Shown piece after piece: positions 6,972 through 12,330 of a stretch of DNA of 12,591 nucleotides. The notes below the pieces were generated by a model. It worked only from the letters and a program-made list of their open reading frames with translations, ran no database searches and was not told where the DNA came from. Numbering within the stretch: position 1 is the stretch's first letter; each line of letters opens with the position of its first letter. The DNA is taken from positions 1 to 12,591 of the forward strand of contig CAYLJO010000183.1 of NCBI GenBank assembly GCA_964383905.1, written 5' to 3'. Both the position numbers and the translations under genes were made by a program. The stretch is from CAYLJO01 sp964383905. Lineage in GTDB: Bacteria > Acidobacteriota > Blastocatellia > Pyrinomonadales > Pyrinomonadaceae.

Positions 6972-7646
6972 TCAAGACAGACCCGCCCGCTTTGTGAGCC
7001 TGGTGTAGTCACGCACACATGACGGCGGCTCGATTCCAGATGGTAAGCGGGGATCAGGAAGCGGCGCGCCGGGTGCCAGGCGCAGCGGCAGCTCGCCGGC
7101 CCAAACGGGCAGTTCGTAATCGGCCTCGTCGTCGAGCGGAGGGCCGGTGCGAATCTTCGCCGACGCCTCGACGAGCGGCAGCCGCAACACCAGCGTCTTT
7201 TTGAGTTCGGCCTCATTAGGCTGCCGCACCTCGCCCCACCTGCCGGGGATGATGTGCTCAGAGAACAAGCGTAGCGCTTTCAGTTTCTCCGCCGTCTCTT
7301 CCACGACGGACGCTCTGCCGAAGACGACGACCGAGCGGTAGTTCATCGAGTGATGAAAGGCCGAGCGCGCGAGCACCAGACCGTCCACGAGCGTCACCGT
7401 CAGGCAGACCTCTACGCCCCCGGCGAGAGTCCTCAGCATCCGGCTGGCCGCCGACCCGTGGATGTAGAGCGTGTCGCCTGCGCGCCCGTACCCGGTGGGG
7501 ATGACGAAGAGTTGGCCGTCAGCCGCGAAGCCGACGTGGCACACAAGGCCTTCATCGAGAATCCGGTAAATCGCCTCACGCTCATAGACGCCTCGTTTGG
7601 GCAAGCGCCTCAGCGTCGTCCGCTCGGTTGGGGAACATTCTTCCAT
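6972..7646 (-). CDS. NimA-like PNPOx-fold flavoprotein
   Basis: 224 aa. It matches the nitroimidazole-resistance NimA/NimJ-like branch of the split-barrel flavin proteins: an N-terminal RRLPKRGVYEREAIYRILDEGLVCHVGF, the middle VIPTGYGRAGDTLYIHGSAASRML (48-71), and the long signature LVLARSAFHHSMNYRSVVVFGRA (90-112) with paired His98-His99. Family members bind a flavin nucleotide; some reduce nitroimidazoles to amines, but most have unknown substrates and resistance should not be assumed. The C-terminal segment includes KIRTGPPLDDEADYELPVWAGELPL, typical of the family. This is the first gene of the minus-strand operon, 154 nt from the divergent MocR gene. Only a weak AAAG precedes the ATG at 7644-7646. 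Control by the divergent regulator is likely by analogy with other MocR systems. Confidence 0.88.
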   Translation of the reverse strand: MEECSPTERTTLRRLPKRGVYEREAIYRILDEGLVCHVGFAADGQLFVIPTGYGRAGDTLYIHGSAASRMLRTLAGGVEVCLTVTLVDGLVLARSAFHHSMNYRSVVVFGRASVVEETAEKLKALRLFSEHIIPGRWGEVRQPNEAELKKTLVLRLPLVEASAKIRTGPPLDDEADYELPVWAGELPLRLAPGAPLPDPRLPSGIEPPSCVRDYTRLTKRAGLS

Positions 7647-7668
7647 CTTTACGTTTAATCAATCCGGC

Positions 7669-7687
7669 CCACAGGTGGAGTTCTGTG
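7669..7687. promoter_or_regulatory. candidate MocR operator, copy 1 (dyad)
   Basis: CCACAGGTGGAGTTCTGTG is followed by GG; with one base either side the arms CCCACAG (7668-7674) and CTGTGGG (7683-7689) form a perfect 7-bp dyad around an 8-nt centre. The same word recurs 79 nt to the right. No T run follows, so an operator is more likely than a terminator. It lies in the leader of the minus-strand operon. Confidence 0.45.
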
Positions 7688-7747
7688 GGGGTATGCGTCT
7701 AATGTCATCCGAACTCCTTGGCTAAAGATAGGGGAATAAGTGGCCTA

Positions 7748-7767
7748 CCACAAGTGCCAGTTCTGTG
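7748..7767. promoter_or_regulatory. candidate MocR operator, copy 2
   Basis: CCACAAGTGCCAGTTCTGTG repeats copy 1 in the same orientation, with one inserted base and two substitutions. The shared core is CCACA(A/G)GTG followed by AGTTCTGTG. The start-to-start distance of 79 nt is about 7.5 helical turns. MocR proteins commonly bind paired direct repeats in divergent spacers; that this regulator binds here is inference. Confidence 0.45.
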
Positions 7768-7800
7768 ATTTAATACCAGTCCACTTCAGGACTGCTCGAG

Positions 7801-9273
7801 ATGGATTTTGCACTTGCTTTCGACAGCACCAGCCCTGTGCCCCTGCACCGCCAGCTTTACGAAGAGCTGCGGCGGTCAATCCTTGCGGGGCGGCTCCCGC
7901 CGGGCCAGCGCGTCCCCTCGACGCGGGCGCTCGCAAAGCTGCTCGGCGTCTCTCGCACCACGGCCACTCAATGTTATGAGGATTTGATTAGCGAGGGATA
8001 CCTGCAGGCGGCGCAAGGCTCCGGGACTTTCGTCTGCCGCCACCTCCCGGAGGAGTTGTTGCGGCCCGCGCCGGCACGGTCGGAAGTTACGGCGGGACTG
8101 TCGAAACGGCGCGGCTTACGTCTTTCGACCTACGGGGCGCACATCGCCCGCAACTCGCTCCCAAAACCGACTGGCAAAGAGTCGGCCATCAGTTTCGCCT
8201 ACTGGCGGCCCGACTTCAAGCGATTGCCGCTGAGAACATGGGGTCGGATTGTCGCGCGTCACTGCCGCTCGTCTAACCGTGCGCTGTTCGATTACACCGA
8301 TGATCCGTTCGGCCATCTGCCGTTGCGCGAGGCCATCGCGCTCTACTTAGCAAGGGCGCGGGCGGTCGAGTGTGACGCGAGCCAGGTGGTCATCGTCGGC
8401 GGGTCGCAACGCGCTCTTGATCTGCTGACGCGCTTGCTGGTTGACCGGAATGACACGGTAGCGGTGGAAGACCCGGGGTACATCGGCGCGCGGCAAATCT
8501 TCCTCGCGCAAGGCGCTAAGCTCGCGCCTGTGCCTGTTGACGGGTCTGGAATTATCTCAGCGCGCCTAAAGTCGCGCGCGAGGTCGAAGATTAGACTCCT
8601 CTACATCACGCCGTCCCACCAATTCCCGACCGGGGTTTCGTTGCCCCTGCCGCGGAGACTGGAGTTGCTCGACTGGGCGAGGCGACAAGGGGTGATGATT
8701 ATCGAGGACGATTTCGACAGCGAGTACCGCTACGGCGGCAGACCCGTGCCGGCGCTGCAAGGGCTTGACCGAAGCGGCTCTGTTATCTACGTCGGGACGT
8801 TCTCGAAGGTGCTCTTTCCATCCTTGCGCATTGGTTACATGGTCGTGCCCGCGGCGCTCAAGCGCGCCATCGCCTGCGCCAAGTGGTTGACGGACCGCCA
8901 GGCGCCGATGCTGGATCAGTTCGTCTTAGCCGATTTCATCAACGAGGGGCATCTGGAACGGCACATCCGGCGGATGAGGACGCTCTACGAGGGCCGGCGC
9001 GGAGCGCTCGTGCAGGCGCTCTCCTGGCATTTCGGGGAACGGGTCAGCATCTTAGGCGAGAGCGCCGGGATGCATCTGATGGCGCGGTTGCAAACCAAGT
9101 TCGATGACGGAGAGGTTATTAAACGGGCGGCGCTTGCCGGGGTGGAATTAGTCAGCGCCCGACCCTATTATTTGCGGTGCGGGCGGACGGACGAGTTTAT
9201 CCTCGGCTACGCGGCTTTAAGTGAGCGAAGGATCTGGGACGGAGTGCGCAGACTGGCGCAGGCGATATCCTGA
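7801..9273 (+). CDS. MocR/PdxR-type transcriptional regulator (GntR wHTH + PLP aminotransferase domain)
   Basis: 490 aa, full length for the MocR subfamily. Residues about 11-80 are the GntR winged helix (SPVPLHRQLYEELRRSILAGRLPPGQRVPSTRALA, then LGVSRTTATQCYEDLISEGYL). After a linker, residues about 130-485 form a fold-type I aminotransferase-like domain: VGGSQRALDLLTRLL (199-213), EDPGYIGAR, YITPSHQFPTG (268-278), IIEDDFDSEYRYGGRPVPALQ with the PLP-nitrogen Asp, and TFSKVLFPSLRIGY with the Schiff-base Lys336. All key PLP residues are present, so it probably senses PLP or a PLP-amine adduct rather than catalysing transamination. AGGA lies 9-10 nt before ATG. It is transcribed divergently from the ten-gene operon, the classic layout for a MocR regulator and its target. 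PdxR, GabR, TauR and DdlR are relatives, but the ligand here cannot be read from sequence. Confidence 0.92.
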   Translation: MDFALAFDSTSPVPLHRQLYEELRRSILAGRLPPGQRVPSTRALAKLLGVSRTTATQCYEDLISEGYLQAAQGSGTFVCRHLPEELLRPAPARSEVTAGLSKRRGLRLSTYGAHIARNSLPKPTGKESAISFAYWRPDFKRLPLRTWGRIVARHCRSSNRALFDYTDDPFGHLPLREAIALYLARARAVECDASQVVIVGGSQRALDLLTRLLVDRNDTVAVEDPGYIGARQIFLAQGAKLAPVPVDGSGIISARLKSRARSKIRLLYITPSHQFPTGVSLPLPRRLELLDWARRQGVMIIEDDFDSEYRYGGRPVPALQGLDRSGSVIYVGTFSKVLFPSLRIGYMVVPAALKRAIACAKWLTDRQAPMLDQFVLADFINEGHLERHIRRMRTLYEGRRGALVQALSWHFGERVSILGESAGMHLMARLQTKFDDGEVIKRAALAGVELVSARPYYLRCGRTDEFILGYAALSERRIWDGVRRLAQAIS

Positions 9274-9304
9274 AAGCCGATTCGTCGCCCGTTGAATTTA
9301 TAAA

Positions 9305-9474
9305 TTCCATGACATTGATGGTCTTGATCGGCATGGGGAGACGATCTCGATGGCGTTCGCTGAATCAACAGTGAATCAGGTGATTGCGTGAAACGGAAGG
9401 TCGTGATCAGAAAAGAAATTTGTCAATGCGCGGCCTCTTATTCCGGTGTTCTGATCAAAGTGCTGGATACCTAA
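9305..9474 (+). pseudogene. decayed transposase fragment (ISKra4-like)
   Basis: In the frame starting at 9305 the translation contains DRHGETIS followed by FAESTVNQVI (about 9326-9385). This matches the conserved C-terminal transposase block GE-x-IS-x-AF-x-ES-x-VNQV-(I/V)-SKR known in ISKra4-family elements. The frame then stops (TGA 9389-9391). Shifting frame at 9391 gives KRKVV-x-RKE-x-x-Q and later VLIKVLDT up to TAA 9472-9474, which fits the family continuation KR-x-VKKQQ ... VRT-x-VLND with extra substitutions. Five bases stand where three are expected, so there is a frameshift at the VI/KR junction. There is no upstream domain, no terminal inverted repeat and no start codon; only about 170 bases of the element survive. 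Family assignment is from memory of motifs. Confidence 0.55.
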
Positions 9475-9775
9475 TGAGGAATCTTTGGTAGTAATACCGG
9501 CGCGGACAAGAGATATATACTAATACGTCCACGTGATTGAATAGGGAGATACTAACCGCTTTAGGGTATGATCCGCGTATACCCAACTCTCGGCTCTCAG
9601 ATCCACACTTCTTCTCCATCAGCAGTTCACAAAAATAGCCATGCATAATTTCTGCATCACACCTGCGATAATACTAATCGGGGCAGTGGTGATTCACTGC
9701 TGATGACTTTCGCGTGATCTCTGGTAGCGCTGGCTCTCACAGCCGGCCGCTTGATCAACACGGGTGCACCAGGTT

Positions 9776-9820
9776 GACGAAAGCCGACGAATCCCGACGA
9801 AATTTATTGTTAAAGACGAA
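9776..9820. repeat. GACGAA direct repeats at 10-bp spacing
   Basis: GACGAA occurs at 9776-9781, 9786-9791 and 9796-9801, exactly one helical turn apart, and again at 9815-9820. The intervening tetranucleotides are AGCC and TCCC. Phased direct repeats of this kind are typical of tandem binding sites for a regulator on one DNA face, but no adjacent gene on either side within 400 bases makes the target obvious. Confidence 0.5.
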
Positions 9821-10092
9821 GAAGTGTTACCAATAGTTACGGCTTCCAGGATGGGAAAGTATGCCGAGCGGTGATCGCAGGTTGGAGTCCGGTTGTTCAG
9901 CTGTCAGATTGAAACTCGGCAAAGACAAGATCGCCGGCCAAGAGAACAATAGCTTCCTTACTTGGCGAGTACCACACTACCGGTGCCCACCTCCCTTGCT
10001 CTTATAGAAAGCCTCGAAGATCCGCTCCCCAATGAAGCTATCGAGATGGCCCTCGACGGCAACATGACACACGCCACAAGTTGCGTTCTCAT

Positions 10093-10145
10093 CCTGGGGG
10101 CCTGTAATTATACCAGGCAGTAGCGAACTGCCACCCGTAACCGGG
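10093..10145. repeat. cluster of three small hairpins upstream of the glycine-rich ORF
   Basis: Three perfect inverted repeats lie side by side: CCTGG/CCAGG (10093-10097 and 10113-10117), GGCAGT/ACTGCC with a 5-nt loop (10116-10121 and 10127-10132), and CCCG/CGGG with a 4-nt loop (10134-10137 and 10142-10145). The first two overlap by two bases and would be mutually exclusive at the edge. The segment ends in GGGAGGAAG. It could be an mRNA leader structure or a terminator for leftward transcription; no T run is present. Confidence 0.35.
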
Positions 10146-10218
10146 AGGAAGTGTTAAGCAGGAATGGCCGATCAAAACACCGTGGAATTAAAGCTGATAC
10201 ACAGCATATTCTAACTTC

Positions 10219-10225
10219 AAAGGAG
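10219..10225 (+). promoter_or_regulatory. ribosome binding site of the glycine-rich small protein
   Basis: AAAGGAG followed by 7 nt and ATG at 10233-10235. This is close to the ideal Shine-Dalgarno placement and is the main reason for calling the short ORF a gene rather than one of the competing frames. Confidence 0.7.
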
Positions 10226-10232
10226 AAGAGTA

Positions 10233-10409
10233 ATGGTGACAAAAAAGGAGAAAGAGCAAGCAAGCGGCAGCAGCGGAAGCGGCGCGCGGGGAAAGCCCCA
10301 CACAGGAGGCGGAGGGCAAAAGGGCGGCGGAAAGCGCGGCAGTAGCGGCGGCACAAGCAAGGGAGGAGGTCAACCCGGCGGCGGAAAAACAGGTGGCCAG
10401 GGAGGCTGA
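10233..10409 (+). CDS. small glycine-rich basic, probably disordered protein (58 aa)
   Basis: An ATG at 10233 with a consensus RBS opens a 58-codon frame ending in TGA at 10407-10409. The N-terminus is MVTKKEKEQASG. The rest is built of Gly, Lys, Ser, Thr and Gln, with blocks such as TGGGGQKGGGKRG and SKGGGQPGGGKTGGQGG. By count 24 of 58 residues are Gly, 8 Lys, 2 Arg and 2 Glu, so it is strongly basic; after residue 10 there is no large hydrophobic residue. No signal peptide or membrane segment is possible. It recalls the small Lys-Gly-Gly repeat stress proteins (YciG/GsiB/Con-10-like) but lacks their full repeat, so function is not assigned. Nucleic-acid or polyanion binding, or a desiccation/stress role, would fit the composition. 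A longer, very basic frame overlaps it (10151-10345) but has a poorly placed RBS. Confidence 0.6.
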   Translation: MVTKKEKEQASGSSGSGARGKPHTGGGGQKGGGKRGSSGGTSKGGGQPGGGKTGGQGG

Positions 10410-10504
10410 AACTTTCCGTACATCTTTATGGCTTCACTACCGCGCAGTCGCACAACTTAGCAGGCGTGCGTGATTCACGTCCGTAATAAATACGTGTTGG
10501 TCGA
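10410..10504. other. short spacer between two small ORFs
   Basis: No T-tract terminator or clear promoter is seen. A small CGTG-ATT-CACG inverted repeat is present near 10469-10480. Confidence 0.4.
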
Positions 10505-10702
10505 ATGACAGTGGCCGACGATAAGAACACGAATCAGGGCTTGAGTTCTGATGAGGCGAAAGACATTCATGTTAGGATACAAGCCGGCGCGCGCGATGTG
10601 AAAGAGCGAAGGGCGGTGACCGGATCCGCGGAGAGTCGCAGAAGGATGCTCATCATTAGGGAGCGGAGAACCGAAAACCCGCCGGGTAACAAACCGGATT
10701 AG
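10505..10702 (+). CDS. possible small hydrophilic protein, unknown (65 aa)
   Basis: ATG at 10505 to TAG at 10700-10702 encodes 65 residues rich in Arg, Glu, Asp and Asn, beginning MTVADDKNTNQGLSSDEAKD and ending in NPPGNKPD. Third codon positions are moderately GC-rich, which mildly favours coding. Against it, the upstream sequence has no Shine-Dalgarno, the protein matches no family I recognise, and it could be chance in a gene-poor stretch. It follows the glycine-rich gene by 95 nt in the same direction, so a two-gene unit ending before the hairpin at 10771 is conceivable. No signal peptide, membrane segment or known motif is visible. Confidence 0.3.
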   Translation: MTVADDKNTNQGLSSDEAKDIHVRIQAGARDVKERRAVTGSAESRRRMLIIRERRTENPPGNKPD

Positions 10703-10770
10703 AACCCGGGATGCGTGGCGGAAGGGAAATATCTTCTGAGCTTTACAAGCTTAGCGGTCAGCAGTGACAG

Positions 10771-10804
10771 CGCACGGTATTGGCTTAGACCCCAATACCG
10801 TGCG
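10771..10804 (+). terminator. perfect 13-bp hairpin before the MmgE/PrpD gene
   Basis: CGCACGGTATTGG (10771-10783) and CCAATACCGTGCG (10792-10804) are exact reverse complements around the 8-nt loop CTTAGACC. A G-T wobble and an A-T pair could extend the base. It is followed by only TTT, so it is an imperfect intrinsic terminator for the small upstream ORFs. Its symmetry would equally suit a transcript-processing or regulatory stem ahead of the next gene. Confidence 0.55.
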
Positions 10805-10932
10805 TTTCACAATGGGCTTTGAGATTGAATAAGCTATGTCTGTCAGGCAAGATACACAGGCCGGAGCCAGACAGCCATTGCGCCCATTTCTGCGCACAAC
10901 CGGATGAGCTGAAGCAGCCGGAGGAACAATTC
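10805..10932 (+). promoter_or_regulatory. 128-nt leader of the MmgE/PrpD gene
   Basis: This lies between the 13-bp hairpin and the chosen start. It holds an imperfect inverted repeat, CTGTCAGGC (10840-10848) against GCCAGACAG (10866-10874), 8 of 9 paired, and TGCGC/GCGCA arms near 10878-10895. The frame of the gene is open through it but has only a TTG at 10819. A promoter presumably lies here, but I cannot place one convincingly. Confidence 0.35.
10920..10925 (+). promoter_or_regulatory. ribosome binding site fixing the MmgE/PrpD start
   Basis: GGAGGA followed by 7 nt and ATG at 10933-10935. This rules in the 465-aa product over the TTG-initiated 503-aa reading, whose extra 38 residues show no family similarity. 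Confidence 0.75.
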
Positions 10933-12330
10933 ATGAAACAGGTAGAGGAATTAGCAGCGTTTGTCGTCGGCGCATCCTACGGGTCTCTTTCAGAGAAAGC
11001 TCGGCGGGATATAAAAATTCGTGTGCTGGACTCGCTGGGCTGTGCCATCGGCGCCCTGCACGGCGGGCCGGTCGAACTACTCCGAGCACAGCTCGATGAG
11101 TTTGGCGGAGCAAGCCTCTGCACCCTGATTGGTGGGGGAAGCTCTGCCCCTGATCGAGCCGCCTGCTACAATACGGCGCTGACCCGATACCTTGATTTCA
11201 TGGACAACTACATGGCCAGGGATCAGACTTGCCACCCCTGTGACAATATGGGCTCTGTGCTCGCCGCGGCAGAGTGCGCGAAGCAGGACGGACAAGAGTT
11301 AATGACCGCTTTGGCCGTAGCGTATCACGTTCAATGCCGCCTGACGGATGAAGCCCAGATCATGCAACGCGGATTCGACCACACAACCCATTTATCATTT
11401 TCCATTGCGGCCGGAGTCTCGCGCGCTCTCGGCTTGGATGAGCGGAAGACGGCTAACGCCATCGCCATCAGCGGCGCCCAACTCAATGCGTTAGCCATCA
11501 TTCGCGCAAGTCCGACCTCCCAATGGAAAGGCCTGGCTTCCTCCAACACTGCTTTCGGCGCGACTCATTGCACATTCCTCGCCGCGCGCGGCGTAACAGG
11601 ACCACCGGAGATTTTTGAAGGGCCGAAGGGTTTTATGGAGGCCTGCGGCCACAGGTTTGACATCGATTGGTCGAAAGAGGACCTTGAGCGTGTGACTCAC
11701 ACCAGCGTGAAGAGATTCAACGCCGAGGTACACAGCCAATCTGCCCTGGAGGGAATTCTGGAGTTGAAGCAGCAGCATAAACTTAACCCAGAAGAAGTGG
11801 AGCGCGTCCACATCGAAATCTTTCACGAAGCTTATAATATCATCGGCGGGGGTGAGTACGGCGACCGCACCCATGTCGAAACGAAAGAGCACGCAGATCA
11901 TAGTCTCCCCTTTCTTGCCGCCGTCATGATTCTCGACGGGCAGGTCCTACCGGAGCAGTTCAGCCCGGAGCGTATCAGGCGCGCAGACGTGCAGAATTTG
12001 CTCAAAAAAGTTTCGGTGAGCCCGCACTCTCTGGTACCGGGCGTGAAGTCTGAGACATTCAATACCTATAGCTGGCGCTACCCGAAAGAGATGCCGTGCT
12101 CGATCACGATCACTTTGAGCGACGGCCGCGAATTGAAGATCGAGAAGAAGGATTATGAAGGGTTTTACGCTCGACCCATGCTGTGGGAACGCGTGGTCGA
12201 GAAATTTGAGCGGCTGAGCGCGCCCTTTACGGACGCGCCTCTGCGGCGCGACATCACCGAGGCGGTGTCCGGGTTAGAATCGATTCGGGTAACAGATTTG
12301 ACGAGACTACTGGTTAAAGCCAAAGGCTAA
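10933..12330 (+). CDS. MmgE/PrpD-family protein (2-methylcitrate dehydratase-like)
   Basis: 465 aa, close to the family's usual 450-490. The N-terminal helical domain includes RVLDSLGCAIGAL and the signature NTALTRYLDFMDNY (80-93), then TCHPCDNMGSVLAAAE (99-114) with His101, and GFDHTTHLSFSIAAG (148-161). The region around WKGLASSNTAFGATHC and GPPEIFEGPKGF follows, then the second domain with RFNAEVHSQSALEGI and ETKEHADHSLPFLAAV. These are the conserved blocks of PrpD, cis-aconitate decarboxylase and iminodisuccinate epimerase. The family dehydrates, decarboxylates or epimerises small polycarboxylates in the cytoplasm. No prpB, prpC or acnD partner is nearby, so the substrate cannot be named and 2-methylcitrate is only one option. 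No second gene follows within the window, so it may be monocistronic. Confidence 0.9.
   Translation: MKQVEELAAFVVGASYGSLSEKARRDIKIRVLDSLGCAIGALHGGPVELLRAQLDEFGGASLCTLIGGGSSAPDRAACYNTALTRYLDFMDNYMARDQTCHPCDNMGSVLAAAECAKQDGQELMTALAVAYHVQCRLTDEAQIMQRGFDHTTHLSFSIAAGVSRALGLDERKTANAIAISGAQLNALAIIRASPTSQWKGLASSNTAFGATHCTFLAARGVTGPPEIFEGPKGFMEACGHRFDIDWSKEDLERVTHTSVKRFNAEVHSQSALEGILELKQQHKLNPEEVERVHIEIFHEAYNIIGGGEYGDRTHVETKEHADHSLPFLAAVMILDGQVLPEQFSPERIRRADVQNLLKKVSVSPHSLVPGVKSETFNTYSWRYPKEMPCSITITLSDGRELKIEKKDYEGFYARPMLWERVVEKFERLSAPFTDAPLRRDITEAVSGLESIRVTDLTRLLVKAKG

Larger units (their letters stand above)
7647..7800. promoter_or_regulatory. divergent promoter region between NimA-like operon and MocR gene
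   Basis: This 154-nt spacer must hold both divergent promoters. On the minus strand TTGTGG and TATCTT are separated by 17 nt (about 7726-7754), a weak sigma-70-like match; its -35 overlaps the right-hand repeat copy. On the plus strand TTTAAT (7769-7774) could be a -10 for the regulator, but no good -35 accompanies it. A lone ATACCA (7773-7778), the half-site word known for GabR, is present once only. Promoter positions are guesses; the repeats inside are the stronger signal. Confidence 0.5.
9274..10232. other. gene-poor region with decayed mobile DNA and short repeats
   Basis: About 960 bases with no convincing intact gene in any frame. It begins with a transposase remnant (9305-9474) and then holds isolated inverted repeats: GGGTAT/ATACCC (9564-9569 and 9579-9584), GCAGTG/CACTGC (9683-9688 and 9695-9700) and TGCCGAG/CTCGGCA (9862-9868 and 9915-9921). 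It also holds a phased GACGAA repeat set and, near the right end, a cluster of small hairpins. Base composition is more AT-rich than the flanking genes. No clear terminator follows the regulator gene; the 14-nt palindrome at 9294-9307 is AT-only in its centre and has no T tract. Confidence 0.6.

Noticed and set aside
6972..7646. Nitroimidazole resistance gene
   Set aside because: Only the fold and signature match; most family members have unknown substrates, so resistance is not claimed.
9294..9307. Perfect 14-nt palindrome GAATTTATAAATTC after the MocR gene
   Set aside because: AT-rich, with no T tract; too weak to call a terminator, and plausible by chance in AT-rich sequence.
9977..10153. 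Minus-strand open stretch containing CGVCH, a c-type heme-binding motif
   Set aside because: No start codon precedes the motif, and the opposite strand is equally open. CxxCH is expected by chance nearly once in six frames of a window this size ((1/32)^3 times about 25,000 codon positions). A cytochrome relic is possible but unsupported.
10184..10214. Sigma-E-like promoter (GGAATT ... TCTAA) before the glycine-rich ORF
   Set aside because: The spacer is too long and the implied transcription start would fall on the ribosome binding site.
10151..10345. 64-codon very basic plus-strand frame with GTG start
   Set aside because: GGAGG lies only 2 nt before the GTG, and the frame overlaps the glycine-rich ORF, which has a properly spaced RBS.
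10819..10932. 38-residue N-terminal extension of the MmgE/PrpD protein from a TTG
   Set aside because: No RBS at the TTG, no family similarity, and GGAGGA precedes the ATG at 10933.
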